Shown in pieces: positions 14,224-26,029 of a stretch of DNA of 64,000 bases. The stretch's first letter is position 1, and every line of letters starts with the position of its first letter. The DNA comes from Ostrinia nubilalis. Lineage: Eukaryota > Arthropoda > Insecta > Lepidoptera > Crambidae. The position numbers were made by a program, and so were the translations under genes. The notes beneath the pieces are model-generated. The model did no database searches. It worked only from the letters and a program-made list of their open reading frames with translations, and was not told the DNA's origin. The stretch lies in assembly GCF_963855985.1 (NCBI RefSeq), contig NC_087096.1, positions 4,960,001 through 5,024,000 of the forward strand, in the 5' to 3' direction.

Positions 14224-14400
14224 AATATAATAATAATAAATAATCTTTATTCACAAATATCATTTCCTGTGATGTAATAAACCACAGCTTCTGCACTAGG
14301 CTCGCAGGCCTGTGTCGCAGTAGTTGTGTTGAGTGAGCATTACAGATTACATTTTTACATTAAATATACAGCTCCGATTCCTTATCAGGTGACTATTATT
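14224..14400 (-). mobile_element. Probable non-LTR retroposon 3-prime end
   Basis: Read on the minus strand it ends in TTTGTGAATAAAGATTATTT followed by ATT repeats, the typical tail of lepidopteran jockey-type LINEs. No coding part is left. Confidence 0.4.
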
Positions 14401-14452
14401 GTGGTTTTTTAAAGATTATGAATCATAAATATTGTGATATATGAACAAATTA

Positions 14453-14474
14453 TGTGTGTGTGTGTGTGTGTGTG
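14453..14474. repeat. (TG)n microsatellite
   Basis: Eleven uninterrupted TG units. Confidence 0.95.
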
Positions 14475-15978
14475 AGTGTTAGTGTTGTGTTTGAGAGTGT
14501 AAGATGAATCGCATGTCAAGATTGTGGGAGGATTCGTTCCGAATCTGCATAATTAAGGTCCAATAACCAAAGTTTGACTTTGATCCCGTGCGCTTCGAGG
14601 ACGAAGTTCTGGATTACAATTTCAATCACCGGCACAGTGCTGGCGGTACCCAGATGCGAGCGCCGCAGACGGCGGCTTTTGCGTAAAAATACGGAATGCC
14701 TTATCAAGGAGTTGTTGCCAGAGGGCCACGACCGCGACCGAGTTCTATCGATGGATATTGCGGAAGTCTACCTAGGTACATACCTACAGTGTGATTTGGA
14801 CAGATGAGTGCTTGTTTACGCGAAAGGGACTTTTTCCGTAAAAAAGTTAGTGCGCGAATTGTGAATACAACATCCGACGTGGTGTCTAGTGAACAGCAAG
14901 CAAGTGTGCAGCCCGGAAGCATTACCTCAATTCGATCGTGGCTAGATTAGACAGTGCAAGACAGTGTTTACGTGAACATTCAACAAAGGCTTGACGTTCA
15001 AAATGTATTGTGATTAGTGTAATAATAACCTAGGAACTTTAAATAACAACATTCAAAATAGGTAAATGTGTGAATAAGTAAAATCAATGAATCTAAAGTG
15101 TGATGGCAAATCATAATTTAGGAATTAAAACCAGGAAAATTGATCAGTGAGTTTTATTTACAACACCTATTCATATTCAATGTTAGGGTGCATTTCCACT
15201 GAAGCGAAGCGAAGTAGTAATAGGTATGTACCTATCATTTTTTTATTACGTCTCTAAATAAATTGCGTAGGCATTACGAAACCGTAGATGTTGAATTCCA
15301 ATTTCTATCCTTTTTTAAATTTCTAGTTTAACGCGGATGATTCGCCTCGGTTCGTTGGAAAAGTCCCCCGCTATTACACTAATGAAAATACACTTATTTA
15401 CCTACTTAAGTGGCTAGATTTTGTTTCTCCCAGCGCGTAGTACCTAATAACATGACGTAACTTCGTACATACTCACGAGTGATAATTTTTGGTAACGTAG
15501 GTTTAGTGTAATCTAACCTTTATGTGTGTGAACGTTGAATGAACGCGCGCGGCCATTGTTCGTACTCGTATGAATGAAATGAGTAAAGAAAGAGAGAGAG
15601 GCAGTGAGTGAAGACAGGATGGTTGTAAAAATAATATCTTTTTTTTGTTAGGAAAAGTAAAAACAAAAACTAGCCTGAATTTTTTTTTAAAAACACTTGG
15701 GTTGTATTTGTATGATTTTATTAGATGCGTTGGTAAAGTATGATCAGTATAAAAAATAACACCTTATATATTGACTATATTAGCTAAAGTATATAATTAA
15801 AAAAATCCAGGGTGGGAGAAAAATGAAAGCTGGAGAAATGTGGCTCAATCTGTGTAACGACATCCTATAACTATTTGTTTTAATTGTTACTTAAGGATGA
15901 TTAAAGTACTTTTTTGCTAAAAAATCATATTTAATTGAGTATTATGGTATTTTTATATCTAATAGATGAAATACAATG
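14475..15978. other. Interior of the 11.4-16.2 kb element, function not seen
   Basis: A GC-richer patch at about 14570-14940 has several overlapping 60-75 codon frames on both strands, with no transposase motif. The rest is AT-rich. Confidence 0.4.
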
Positions 15979-16022
15979 CTGTCACAACTTACCTCGGTAC
16001 CTGTCACAACTTACCTCGGTGC
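15979..16022. repeat. Two tandem 22-bp subterminal repeats
   Basis: CTGTCACAACTTACCTCGGT plus two bases, twice in a row, with a reversed GAGAGTTGTGA just after. They sit about 200 bp inside the right end of the 11434-16225 element, a usual place for transposase binding repeats. Confidence 0.7.
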
Positions 16023-16603
16023 TAGGAGAGTTGTGATAGAGGGAGTGGTCTAAGATTTTGGTGATTTTCTTAGAAACCCTAATACTTTAGTTAACTTTGG
16101 TGATTGTTTTGAAAACAGAAGGAACGGCTCTACATAAATTTGTATGATTCATAGCTGTGGAATGTTTTTTTGAGCGAGATATGGCCCCTAAAGTAAAAAT
16201 TGTCACAACTCTCCTAGGTCTCCCCTACATACATACTTATCCTGTCAAAATCATAACCCTCCTTTTGCTTTGCCGCAGTCGGGTAAAAATAATTTTTGTT
16301 TTTCTTTCACGCAAAGTTATATGGGTAGGTATAAGCCCTTTTAGGTAATATTTTATTTTCAGTAAATTCCGTCAAACTGCAAATTTGTACCGAGAGGTTA
16401 GGGTTGCATATAAACATAATTTATTGCAAAACAATCCAAAATTTTACAAATTTTACATTTAGTTATGGTAGTAGTGTCGATGGGAATGAAGATGTATGTT
16501 ACCCACGACACTACTGGCTTGGTAGTGCAGAAGGGAAAAAATATTCCCCACGACACTACTGGTAGTGTGGTTTGGTAGTGCGGTGGGTCAGAAGGGAGAA
16601 ACA

Positions 16604-16998
16604 TCCATCCATTCCACAACAGTCTACAACATATTTCCATTACTTATTGGTATGTATCCTATAACATATAATTTTAGATCTAGGAATATCTTACGTCACC
16701 TTTGTTGGAAGAAATCTAGGCAAATCAATATCATTTTCATTTTCATTTAGAGTAAGCTCACCTCGAATATCTGTGATTCTTGAAGTATCCTTTGTTAATT
16801 TAATCATCAATTAAGATTGTAATTGTTTAAGTATTCACTGCTTATATTCCTCTTGCTAGGTCTCCGTTGCAAGCCATGTTAAATCATTTCATATTTTATA
16901 ATTTCTTTGTCCCTTTTTTAGTTTGTCGTAATGTTTTAAACTGCATGTAGAATTATATCAATAAGGTTTCAACATAAACATAAATAATATTCAAAGAA
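16604..16998. other. Right end of the split dispersed repeat, then AT-rich DNA
   Basis: The first bases (ATCCATCC region) complete the repeat begun at 10796. Nothing else is recognised. Confidence 0.4.
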
Positions 16999-17121
16999 TA
17001 AGGCTGGGTTGACCCATCTTATTTTAACTTGAACACACATCAAAAATCTGTCAAACTCCAAAAAAAGCACCGATTATCGTTTTAGTTACCGTTAAAGTTA
17101 GGTGGTGCAACTCAGCCTTAA
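16999..17121. repeat. MITE family C, copy 1
   Basis: About 120 bp, ends TAAGGCTGGGTTG and CAACTCAGCCTTA as inverted repeats, interior AAAAATCTGTCAAACTCC, GCACCG and TTATCGTTTTAGTTACCG. Five copies exist in the window. Confidence 0.8.
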
Positions 17122-18317
17122 AGTTTGTAATAGTAGTTACGGAACTATCTAAAAGCAATCTATCCACCATTCCTTTAACAAAGCCAAATGAAGCTGATTG
17201 AAGAAAACGTCTCTCCTTTTACGTACAAAGTGCAATCAATTCAGACCGTCCACAATTTGCTTCAAAGTAATATTTTTAACTTCCCCACTACAAGGTTTGC
17301 GAAATTGCATCAGATCTAAGGATATTACGTGGGTAATGGCAAAATGCTACTACTGGATTTAAATTTAAATGTTCGCGGGAGAAATATGAAATAGAGCTCA
17401 GTTCTAAATGTGTTTGAAATGAAACTGTCGCGGTTTGTTATTGCGAATAAGTTTGCCTCTTCAGGTGTCTTGGAATTGCGGGTAGGGCTACAAAGCGTAG
17501 TCTAGCTTAAAACTGTTACATTAACTAATTTGGTAGAGTTTGTCTGTAAAACGAAATGTAAGTTAGATAGAATTCCAGTCAAATTGGTTAGAAAAAAAAA
17601 CTAAGTACTTGTTATTACTGAATGTGTTACATAATAATGAGTGCCTCTATAATCAAGCAATTGTAATCGTCGATTAGATAACTCAATTATTACAACTATA
17701 CTTTACATGACAGCTGGAATAATTTTTGCTCGTGATTTCCGGAAATTAAAAATATATGCTACGGTCAATTAATAATTTTGTGGCTTCCAGGATACAAACT
17801 CTCCCTTTTAAGCTAACTGTAGTAGATTCACAACAATATTGGGCTGTTGTCGAGCCTAAATTATTCGTATAAAAATCATATTTATTACAAAAGAAGTAAT
17901 ATTTTATTCAGTCTAAGCCCAGCTAGCACTATGCATAAAATCAAATCTCACATCTAGAATAACGGCGAATTACCAAAGCAAGCGGTAACCAAGCATACGC
18001 TCTCGCTTGCACTAGGTACAGGCACAGTACAGGTTTCCAGGGCCTCGTTAGTTATTCGACACGATGCATGGGCTGGTAGCTTGTCTCCGATTTACCATAT
18101 TGTTTAGTAGAATGGTAAAGCATTTAAATATTTTGAATAATATTGCATTAAAATATCTATATTAAATTTCAGGAAAAATAATAGTTGATTAAAGTAATAC
18201 CTGTGGTAATACCAACAAACAAAGTTAAGATGGGACATAAGTTTATGGTATGAAAGGTTAACAGCGAAAAGAACTAATGGTTAATGCCAATAAGTAATCC
18301 ACTTTTATACAAAACTT
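17122..18317. other. Intergenic, no gene seen
   Basis: AT-rich. A TATTTTATTCAGTCTAAGC word at about 17899 resembles repeat boundaries seen near 18888. Confidence 0.4.
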
Positions 18318-18530
18318 GCAGTCGCCTGCGACTTCGTACGCGTGGATCCCGTTTTACCCGGAGTTTCGTAAAATCTTTTCTTAGCGGATGCCCACGTCGT
18401 CATCTACCTGCATGCCAAATTTCAGCCCGATCCGTCCAGTGGTTTGGGCTCTGTGCGTTGATAACTTGATAGATCACTATGTCAGTCAGTCAGTCAATCA
18501 GTCAGTCAGTCACCTTTGAGTTATATATTT
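18318..18530 (+). repeat. Dispersed retroposon-like repeat with AGTC-rich tail
   Basis: It opens with GTCGCCTGCGACTTCGTACG, contains GCCAAATTTCAGCCCGATCC and a (CAGT)n run at about 18481-18512. A homologous copy on the opposite strand lies at 28575-28840. Confidence 0.65.
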
Positions 18531-18869
18531 GGATGGTCTATTGACATAGGTAGATAATGATAACTTATTTTTATAGATTTACGCTTACCACTATATGTCT
18601 GTTACAAATAGAAACATAATACAAATAAAATGCCACAACGTTTACTTACTTGGAAGTGCCATCATCCGTACATTCTCATTAAGAAAAATGACGTCCTAAA
18701 ACGACATCCATATTGCGAAAAACGATGTGTATTTTCCTCATGAAACAAACAAGACCGAACCCCAAAACTAACAAGACGGCCTCTCAAAACATGATGAAAC
18801 GCCGTAATACCCGCCGACTGCACCGACAAATCTTAGAGACACAGCAAACGGGCTACTTTTTGCATCCGC

Positions 18870-19240
18870 AATCAAAATCAAAATCAAAAATATTTTATTC
18901 AGTTTAGACCACATGTCGTCGCTTGCCTCTCTAACTGACATATCTGAATTCTTTTTCGAAACTGAGATATCTACACCATCTTAATCAATTGCGCAAGACG
19001 AATCGATCTGTCTAATTGCCTGAAAATTTTGCTAAATGTCAGTTACGTCAGTTAGAGAGGCAAGCGACGATGTAGCACTTATGAACGTCAAAATATAGTA
19101 AAAAAAGGTAGCCCTTACTTTACATGTCTCCTTATCTTTTGGGCCCTACCAGCGCTTCGAGACAAACATATGGCAAGTGCTGAGAAGAAACGCCGGAACA
19201 AACTCAGTCACCACTATTTGCCAGTAATTATCTAACGGTA
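18870..19240. repeat. Composite dispersed repeat region
   Basis: A pair of inverted 27-30 bp blocks containing GTCGCTTGCCTCTCTAAC lies at about 18913-18941 and 19051-19076. Upstream is a CAAAATCAAAATCAAAAAT boundary. Downstream, TACCAGCGCTTCGAGACAAA and GAAGAAACGCCGGAACAAAC are words I associate with a common lepidopteran retroposon end. Confidence 0.5.
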
Positions 19241-19264
19241 AGAATAACCAAATTCAAGTACATC

Positions 19265-19440
19265 AAATGTGTGATCGGCTATTGATACCCCGCAGACTGT
19301 AGACTTTAGTATGAACGTAATAAGTATGGAAATGCGCATACTACTTCGATTTGGTATCAGCCAATTCCTCATACAAATTGGAAGCCGACCAAACTATCGC
19401 TGACTAAAAGTCTGCGTCTGCAGCGATGACGATGACACTT
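19265..19440. repeat. MITE-like family D, copy 1
   Basis: Shares the string with TTGGTATCAGCCAATTCCTC and the (A/G)AAAGTCTG region, in inverse orientation, with 21525-21625. Confidence 0.45.
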
Positions 19441-19499
19441 TCCACACAACACATTTAAAAACGCGAAACGCGGCGATTGAGTCGGTTTTCGGAAGATTG

Positions 19500-19690
19500 A
19501 TCTTGACTTGCTTGATTAACTGTCTCAATCAACGCGAGATTTCGATGCCGCATCCCAACGCATGAAGTCGCGAAATCGATAAAATCGTTAAAAACGCGCG
19601 ATTTCAATACCGCATTCTAATGCATGAAGTCGCAAAATCGCGATGCTGCATCGATTCAGTCGCAAAATCGTTGGTCGCTGAATTCATCGA
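19500..19690. repeat. Diverged tandem repeat of about 61 bp
   Basis: The blocks CGCGAGATTTCGATGCCGCA and CGCGCGATTTCAATACCGCA start 61 bp apart, each followed by GCATGAAGTCGC(A/G)AAATCG. A third partial unit with GTCGCAAAATCG follows. The CpG-rich composition stands out from the AT-rich surroundings. Confidence 0.6.
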
Positions 19691-20249
19691 TGCTGAAAGT
19701 TGCATGTCTGCTGTGGCCCTTACCGACGAAATATTATAAACGTCAGCATTAAAGTTACCCGGATAAATTAGGGTAGTAGACCCAAATGTTGACCTTTTGC
19801 CGGATGGTCACGGAGATTAAATATGTCTAGAAAATTCGTTAGGATCAACATCGAGAGCCGTGAAGTAACATTTTTCGTATGAAAAGGGTACGGTAAATTT
19901 TTTGGGCGGTGGTATATGGGCGGCGTGCTTAAAATTATTTTGGATAATGGAACAATGTATTGGTATACCCTTTTGACTTTGGCTATTTTCGCATGGATAT
20001 ATTGCTTGTGTGTGACATTCTCACATCTTTTGTGTTGATAAAATAACAAAAAATAGGCCACGGCGGCCATGATATTCACGTGTAATAAATGTTGGAAGCG
20101 ATGAAGTATTTTTATTTTTTATTTTTAGAAACCATCTTACCTTTATACCTTGTACAGTGTATTTGTACCTTACATACCCTTGCTGAAATTCATGATAATG
20201 CTAGTACGCTGATTATGCAAAATTTCTAAGTCGTAAAGAAATGGTCGGT

Positions 20250-20308
20250 CCACGGCCTATGTTCAGCAGTGGACGTCCTATGGTTGAGATGATGATGATG
20301 ATGATGAA
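20250..20308 (+). mobile_element. RTE-type LINE 3-prime tail
   Basis: CGGCCTATGTTCAGCAGTGG, a stop region and then a (GAT)n tail. It is truncated to the last 20 or so codons. Confidence 0.75.
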
Positions 20309-21302
20309 AGAAATTAATGGTCAGTTTTCCAAAAACAGATGATTTTATGCTCTGAAGAATGTGTTAGGTTAGGTTTTTTTTCAACTATAGAAATCAAGAG
20401 TATCTAATAAGAAGTCTTCGCACCACAGTCATAGTCAGAGGCGAGCATTAGTTTTAAATTAAAAATTCCAAGATAGGCGCCACGCGATGCATTCCACGCT
20501 CTAAACAAGAAAAGAAAAAATCCCAAAATAAACAGTTTTGTCGTGTAAAACGAAAACAGCCGGTTGTCATTGCAAATTGCACAATAACAAAAAACGTCCT
20601 CCTGCGCCATTATCACGCCCAAAGCTTTAATGCGAATTCTCAAATTTTCGAGTTAATAACGAGAACGAGGGGTTTCCTATTCCCAGACCGCATTATTCGT
20701 TGACAATATTCCCAGTGGCAGACAGGATTTTTATTTTCCCGTCTTTTGCTATCTTTCCGAGGATTTTCTCGCTGAGGTAAAATTCGAACACAGTTTTCAA
20801 GTGACACTTTACTTGCGATTAAAGTTATTGGGATTCTCTCGAGATGTAGGTACCTATTTGGTGTACCCAGATCTTAAAAATAATACATGATGTTTGAATT
20901 TTATTTATTTCTCCGTTTTAGCACAATCTTTTAGGGTGGTTACTGACCAGTTAAGACCATTTTTAAGATGATAAAGCATAACCTTTGTAACAGAGTATGT
21001 CCTGATATTTATTGTTACTTATGTAGTCACTTAATTAAAAAGTGTATGTATGAATGTAAATACTCGTATATTAGTAGACTCATAATGTTAAACGCAAATA
21101 CTGAAACTCATTTCATTTTACTCCGAACTCTTTGTGTTAATTTATTTCGTTATTAGATTCTTGATTGCTTGTTCACCGTCTTCTAATAATAAACATCTAA
21201 AATAAGAGGCAATTATTGTGAAACTCATACCTATGGAAAACCTTTAAGTTCAATAATAAATTGAAGCGCAAAGTAATCAAAGACGAGTTATTATTTATAA
21301 GC
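20309..21302. other. Intergenic, no gene seen
   Basis: AT-rich with chance frames. A single TTAGGTTAGG at about 20364 is not a telomere array. Confidence 0.4.
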
Positions 21303-21510
21303 TTTCTGCCCGCGGCTTCGCCCGCATTTTGTATGTCACAGAAAAACTTTTATCGGGTGGCGTCCCTGTTTAAAAAAAAATGTTCTTTCCCGGGAGTCAA
21401 ACTATCTCTATGCCAAATTTCATCAAAATCGGTTTAGTGGTTTAGGTGTGAAAGTGACACAGACAGACAGAGTTACTTTCGCAGTTATAGTATCAGTAGG
21501 GATAAGTAGG
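21303..21510 (+). repeat. Dispersed retroposon-like repeat
   Basis: TGCCCGCGGCTTCGCCCGCA start, CAAATTTCATCAAAATCGGT interior and a GACACAGACAGACAG end. This is a frequent lepidopteran interspersed pattern. Confidence 0.6.
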
Positions 21511-21524
21511 AGAATATTTGGAGT

Positions 21525-21625
21525 AACGTATTTAAAAGTCCCCAGACGACAGGCTTTTCATCGGCGAATAGTCTGGCTTCTTATTCGTATGAGGAATCGG
21601 CCAATACAAAAGCGGTGTAATGTTG
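21525..21625. repeat. MITE-like family D, copy 2
   Basis: Inverse-orientation match to 19265-19440 through GAGGAATCGGCCAATAC and the CTGG, TTCATCGGCGAATAGTCTGG segment. Confidence 0.4.
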
Positions 21626-21906
21626 GTATTTTCACACTTGTTCTACCTTCCTACTGAATAACAGCTCGATTAAACTCGCTGACAAAGTCTGAATTCTGCG
21701 GGGACTCCAAAACTTAACTAAATAACGCCCACGAAAATTTGCGGTTAGTTCACAGATTGAATTCTTACTTTGTTCTTTAAGGTCTAGCCAACTTAGCAAG
21801 AACACGTGTCGATTAAGTTGTAATATCAATTTCCAAGTAAATGACTTCATATGAACTTGTGCGTGCCTTTCTGTCTGTCTACCTATGTCACGTGGATATT
21901 TTTCTA

Positions 21907-22091
21907 CACTCGCGAGCAAAAATATGGAATCACCCTATTTATTCCGAGCGATCATAAGAACTAAATGAACTAAATTTTAAGGTGATATTATAAACTTTAA
22001 ATTGATACCAAAGATACATACAATACATAGTCATTCAGTTCTTAAGACCGCTCGGAACACAAAGGGGTGATTCCATACTTTTGCTCGTAAG
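21907..22091. mobile_element. Tc1/mariner-type MITE (185 bp)
   Basis: Inverted ends containing GAGCAAAAATATGGAATCAC and the matching GTGATTCCATACTTTTGCTC, with TA on both sides (21905-21906, 22092-22093). The homology of the arms extends inward through TTCCGAGCG. No coding content. Confidence 0.8.
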
Positions 22092-22345
22092 TATATTAGT
22101 AAGTCAACCTATATCCAATAATACTATCTCCTTGATCGATAACATGGCTGGACTAAACATGGATTTAAGACCATTTGCACTATTTACTACCTATTTGCTA
22201 CTTTTTACTACTTGTAAAGAAATATTTGAAACGAGTACATTTTGTATTAAGAAAATAAAAAAATCCATCACAGACCTGGATGGTTTTAGCGTTGTTTTAG
22301 TATAAATATTTATTATCTATTTGCTACTTACACGTGTCCGAATCC

Positions 22346-22400
22346 TATATTACCATCAGGTGATCCGCCTGCTCGTTTGCCTCCTGTCACAAAAAAAAAT
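22346..22400 (+). mobile_element. Retroposon 3-prime end with poly-A
   Basis: ACCATCAGGTGATCCGCCTG followed by CTCGTTTGCCTCCTGTC and an A-run, a standard end of lepidopteran non-LTR retroposons; the rest of the element is missing or decayed. Confidence 0.55.
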
Positions 22401-23119
22401 TACACCTATCTTTATGTAAAAAGACAAGCACGATAAAAAAAAGCATTTTCTATTTAGAATCTACTTAGATTTGACAAAAAGAACACAATAATAACAAGTT
22501 TGATAAAAGCTATCAATTCGATGTTTTTGTTCTTATTCCTTTTCCACGAAAAATGCTTAGTAAGTGTTTAGTTAGTGTCTGTCGCGAGATTACTGTTAAG
22601 CGTACACTTATTCGATATTTTATCAGAATTCCCAGTATACGATAAGTAAAGAAGAAACGATTAAGACTATTTTCTTGTCATTTTCTTGCGATTAACTTTA
22701 AGGTAAAGTCCACTTATCTTACAAGTAAACGTTCTACGAAACATTATAAAAAAACTAAGAACTAAATAATATGGCTTGATACACATTTGTTGATAATAAC
22801 GTAACAACAAAAAAAAAACATTCAAGATTAAAATAAATATTTCTTAAATTTAAATGTTCAAATTTTTTGTCATAAAAGGGCAGTATTTTTACTAATTCAT
22901 GTTTATATAGGCATCACATTAAGGCAAGCGTTTACTGGGAGTTTCACTTAATTAAGTATCACAAGCCACTAATTGAGTTATTAGCAATGATAGTGCTGAA
23001 CTACTGAGATGCATTTTAGTGCACCACAAATTTTATGACGTAAGAGCCAGCACAAAGCATTCTAAGATGAAATGAGGTTAACAGGTTTAGGTAATTATGC
23101 TTTGAAGCATTTGAAAGAA
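22401..23119. other. Intergenic, no gene seen
   Basis: AT-rich without recognised repeat or coding island. Confidence 0.4.
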
Positions 23120-23395
23120 AAAAAGATACATTTATTACAATGGACATCACACAAATACAGGCAATTACAAAGACATGACAGTGGCACATAATAATAAAAG
23201 AAGAAAAAATAAAAACAAGAGTAAACTGAGCAGTGCCACCCATTCACCAACAAGATGCCCACTGCAACGGGACCCCACTCAGCATATGCCGTGGCCCACG
23301 GTGACGAAGGCCACGGCGCTGGTTTTCAGTGTGCCCCATGCCGAGTGAGGGTCACGGACCATTGGTAAAATAAATAAAATAGCTGCATAAAATTG
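23120..23395 (-). repeat. Possible decayed LINE 3-prime region
   Basis: GC-rich block with GTGGCCCACGGTGACGAAGG and GGCGCTGGTTTTCAGTG, words I have seen near lepidopteran LINE ends. No surviving reading frame; class uncertain. Confidence 0.35.
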
Positions 23396-23530
23396 TCTAG
23401 TTAAACATACATAAATAGTAATATTAGTGCACAGATAAATACAAAAGGCGGGAAATCGGTAAGGATGATAAGACTACGTTTATTAAGAATACTAATGAAA
23501 ATATTGATTTGGCACCTTGCGTCTCACACA

Positions 23531-23656
23531 TTAAGGCTGGGTTGCACCATCATACTTTAACTTTAACAAACGTCAAAAACCTGTCAAACTTCATATAAAA
23601 AACACCGGTTATCGTTAAAGTTACTGTTAAAGTAAGATGGTGCAACCCAGCCTAAG
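23531..23656. repeat. MITE family C, copy 2
   Basis: Best-preserved copy: arms TTAAGGCTGGGTTGCACCAT and ATGGTGCAACCCAGCCTAAG, interior AACGTCAAAAACCTGTCAAA and CACCGGTTATCGTTAAAG. Confidence 0.85.
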
Positions 23657-25172
23657 TATATTAATTTAAAATACCTAGTCCGAGCTGTACGGGACAAATT
23701 CCACAACAACTTTGCATTTGGTGATCCAACAATGCCACTCGGTACGAGTGATGTAAATACTCATAGCTTCGATTTTAGATTGGGACCACGCGAGGAGCCC
23801 ACTGTAGGACAACAATGGGACCCTAAATAGGTCCACAATTTCGATTTGGCATTGCTGAATCACCAACAAAATTTAATTTTGTAGCGTTCGGAGTTTTTAC
23901 ATAAGGTGTGGTTGCAGTCAAGTGCCTACCTTTTGCCAACAAAATATCTAAAAATTCAGGGTCATTCTCGTCTCCTTTGGAACCTCAGGCTGCCGGTTCA
24001 TTGGAAGTCAACAAAGACCCACTGCTCAAAGTCACATAAAATTCTTCTCGGCTCTGATCCACCCCGAAAATTTCTTTATTTTTTCATCTCCACATAAGTA
24101 TTTAAACACACAGCGGAGTCGTTACTCAGGCACAATGGAATGCTCATTTCCGCGGCAGCGTGATAAATTAAAGGTCTAATCCAGCGTTAGTCACCGGAAC
24201 TCATCTCTTGCCCGGTGAACCAGTTGATTGTTCGGTACATTTTATATTCTCTAAGGGTGTGTGGGAAACGAACAATTTTGAATGCGTATTTTTTGAGAAT
24301 TACCCGTCCTTCATTTTTTAATCGGGCTTTGCTAACCTATTCCCATTTCGAATTTTTTTTTTTTTTTTTGTATAATTTCACCACAAAGTTCATAAGTGGC
24401 CAGTAACAAAACTTTTTTAATTTATTATTTTTGGGCGGCTGTTCTAGTTTAATGGGTCTTACATGGATAACAAAAACATTTAGTAATGGTTTTCTTTACC
24501 CTATTCCCATTTTAAAAATCTTAATACTTTAATTGTTCTTTTGACCGCTGACAAATTAAAATAAATTATTTCACCGATACTGTGGATTTCTGTTCGTTAT
24601 CAATTCCATTTTAACGTAGAAATAAAACCTTCAATGCTCAAAAAGTACATCAAACGCTATTTAAAAACAAACCTTTACGAAAATGTTGGACAACATAAAT
24701 AAACGCCATCCTTTTGATGCCTATGACGTAGTAACGCGGCGCGTGGAACTAACATAATAAAAAAACGTGTATAGAGGGAAAGCACGTGTAGTTTAGGGTT
24801 GACAGGTTCTACAGAAAACCTAGTCTGTGGAGTAATTTTTCATCTGTTAACATTTCCCTCTAAACGCCACTAACTTTTTTTTAATTAATTTTCTGCCAGC
24901 CTGTTTTGTATTCAACTACTAAGTTGAAGTAAGAACACTAGTTCTAGGAAAAACAATTAGGAAAATTATTGTGAATAGGTAAGAGTAATCTATGGAAATG
25001 TGTTTTCTTTTGCTTGAAAATATACTCGTAATTTACAAGTTAATTAAGATTTAGACAGAATATCAACAGATTATCATTTACGATATTCGTCAGTGGGTCA
25101 CGCGAATCCATTTGAATATTTGATCGGAAATGACCCAGGCTGACCTAATTCAAGAGGTTCTACTCGATAATC
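23657..25172. other. Intergenic, no gene seen; low-copy duplicate at 24161-24230
   Basis: The stretch 24161-24230 matches 26481-26550 (GATAAATTAAAGGTCTAATC vs a near-identical string). A T-run lies near 24355. Chance frames only. Confidence 0.4.
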
Positions 25173-25249
25173 GATTTTGATTTCGATATTAGCTGTCTCT
25201 CTCGCTTACTCGTATAAGTATGAGAGACAGCTAATATCGAAATCGAAAT
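25173..25249. other. Small hairpin, about 29-bp stem
   Basis: GATTTCGATATTAGCTGTCT pairs with its near-perfect inverse (27 of 29 positions over the full stem), with a loop of about 20 nt at 25202-25221 that can itself form a short stem. Precursor size and shape resemble a microRNA or siRNA hairpin, but the near-perfect pairing also fits a tiny foldback insertion. Confidence 0.5.
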
Positions 25250-26029
25250 GAGAGAGACGTATAGAATCGAATGTGATGAAATTGGTTTGCGTAGTACCGC
25301 CTTAGGTTAGTTGCTGAGACACAATAATAGAGCAGTTTGAACTTTAAGAACAGTTTTAGAGAGTTATTTTGTAAGAGATATATTTTGATACTTAAAGGTT
25401 AGCTTAGCTCTCAAAGGCTTCATTTATTTTTAGTATATTACGGAGTATTGAGAGGTGAATGCTTAACTTAGTATTTTAGTGAAAAAATTGGTTTGTTTGA
25501 ACTTAATTATTTTTACAGTGAGTAAAAACACGTTCAAGCTTGGTATTATGATAAACTTTATTGAACACCACACAATAATACAAAATAATAAAAAAAAGAA
25601 CAAAATTAAAACGACACAATTTACTACATTCTCCTCAAAAGCGATATCTACCCAAAAGCCTATAAATATAAATCTTTTACAGCCCATATTTTCCTGGGTA
25701 GTGAACTTATTAATATTCAATGAAAATACCCAAGACCAGGTGTACCTTTAACAAGCACGAGTTAGCAAATATTTGCCTCCGTTCAGTAATAAATCTATCA
25801 GGAACGGTCCAGCTATTTAGAATCCCGTAAGTATATTTTCCCGCTGCTGCACTACACAATGAAGTCGTTACGGGGACACAAAGGAACCCTGTTCCCTGGC
25901 GTTGTTGTTCCCGGGTAGGGTTACCATGAATTTGTGGAAAATCCCGACAGAACAGGGACTTTTTACAAAATTTCCTGATTAATTCACAACAATGAGATGG
26001 AGTTCATCTCTAAGCAGTCTTCACACTTC
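25250..26029. other. Intergenic, no gene seen
   Basis: AT-rich; overlapping frames at 25463-25751 on both strands are low-complexity chance frames. Confidence 0.4.

Larger units (their letters stand above)
11434..16225. mobile_element. TA-flanked terminal-inverted-repeat element (pogo/mariner-like)
   Basis: Perfect inverted ends GGGGAGACCTAGGAGAGTTG (at least 23 bp) lie inside TA at 11432-11433 and 16226-16227. Subterminal GTCACAAC motifs repeat near both ends. Its own sequence, after removing the piggyBac insertion, is about 2.3 kb, mainly 14030-16225, in which I find no transposase frame. TA target and GGGGA-type ends fit pogo-like elements. The TA plus flanks rejoin cleanly inside the foldback element. 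Confidence 0.75.
10921..16597. mobile_element. Foldback element with about 270-bp inverted arms, itself interrupted
   Basis: Left arm 10921-11196 and right arm 16331-16597 are near-identical in inverted orientation, both starting TCCCTTCTGACCCACC when read inward. Each arm contains repeated CACTACC and AGTAGTGTCGTGGG modules. A 6-bp duplication GAAACA lies at 10915-10920 and 16598-16603, and the flanking dispersed repeat reads straight across when the element is removed. Without its inner insertions the element would be about 0.88 kb. The superfamily is not determined; no transposase is visible in its own sequence. Confidence 0.75.

Noticed and set aside
10921..16597. Polinton/Maverick element, because of long arms and a 6-bp duplication
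   Set aside because: Ends do not start with AG and no polymerase, integrase or capsid frames exist between the arms.
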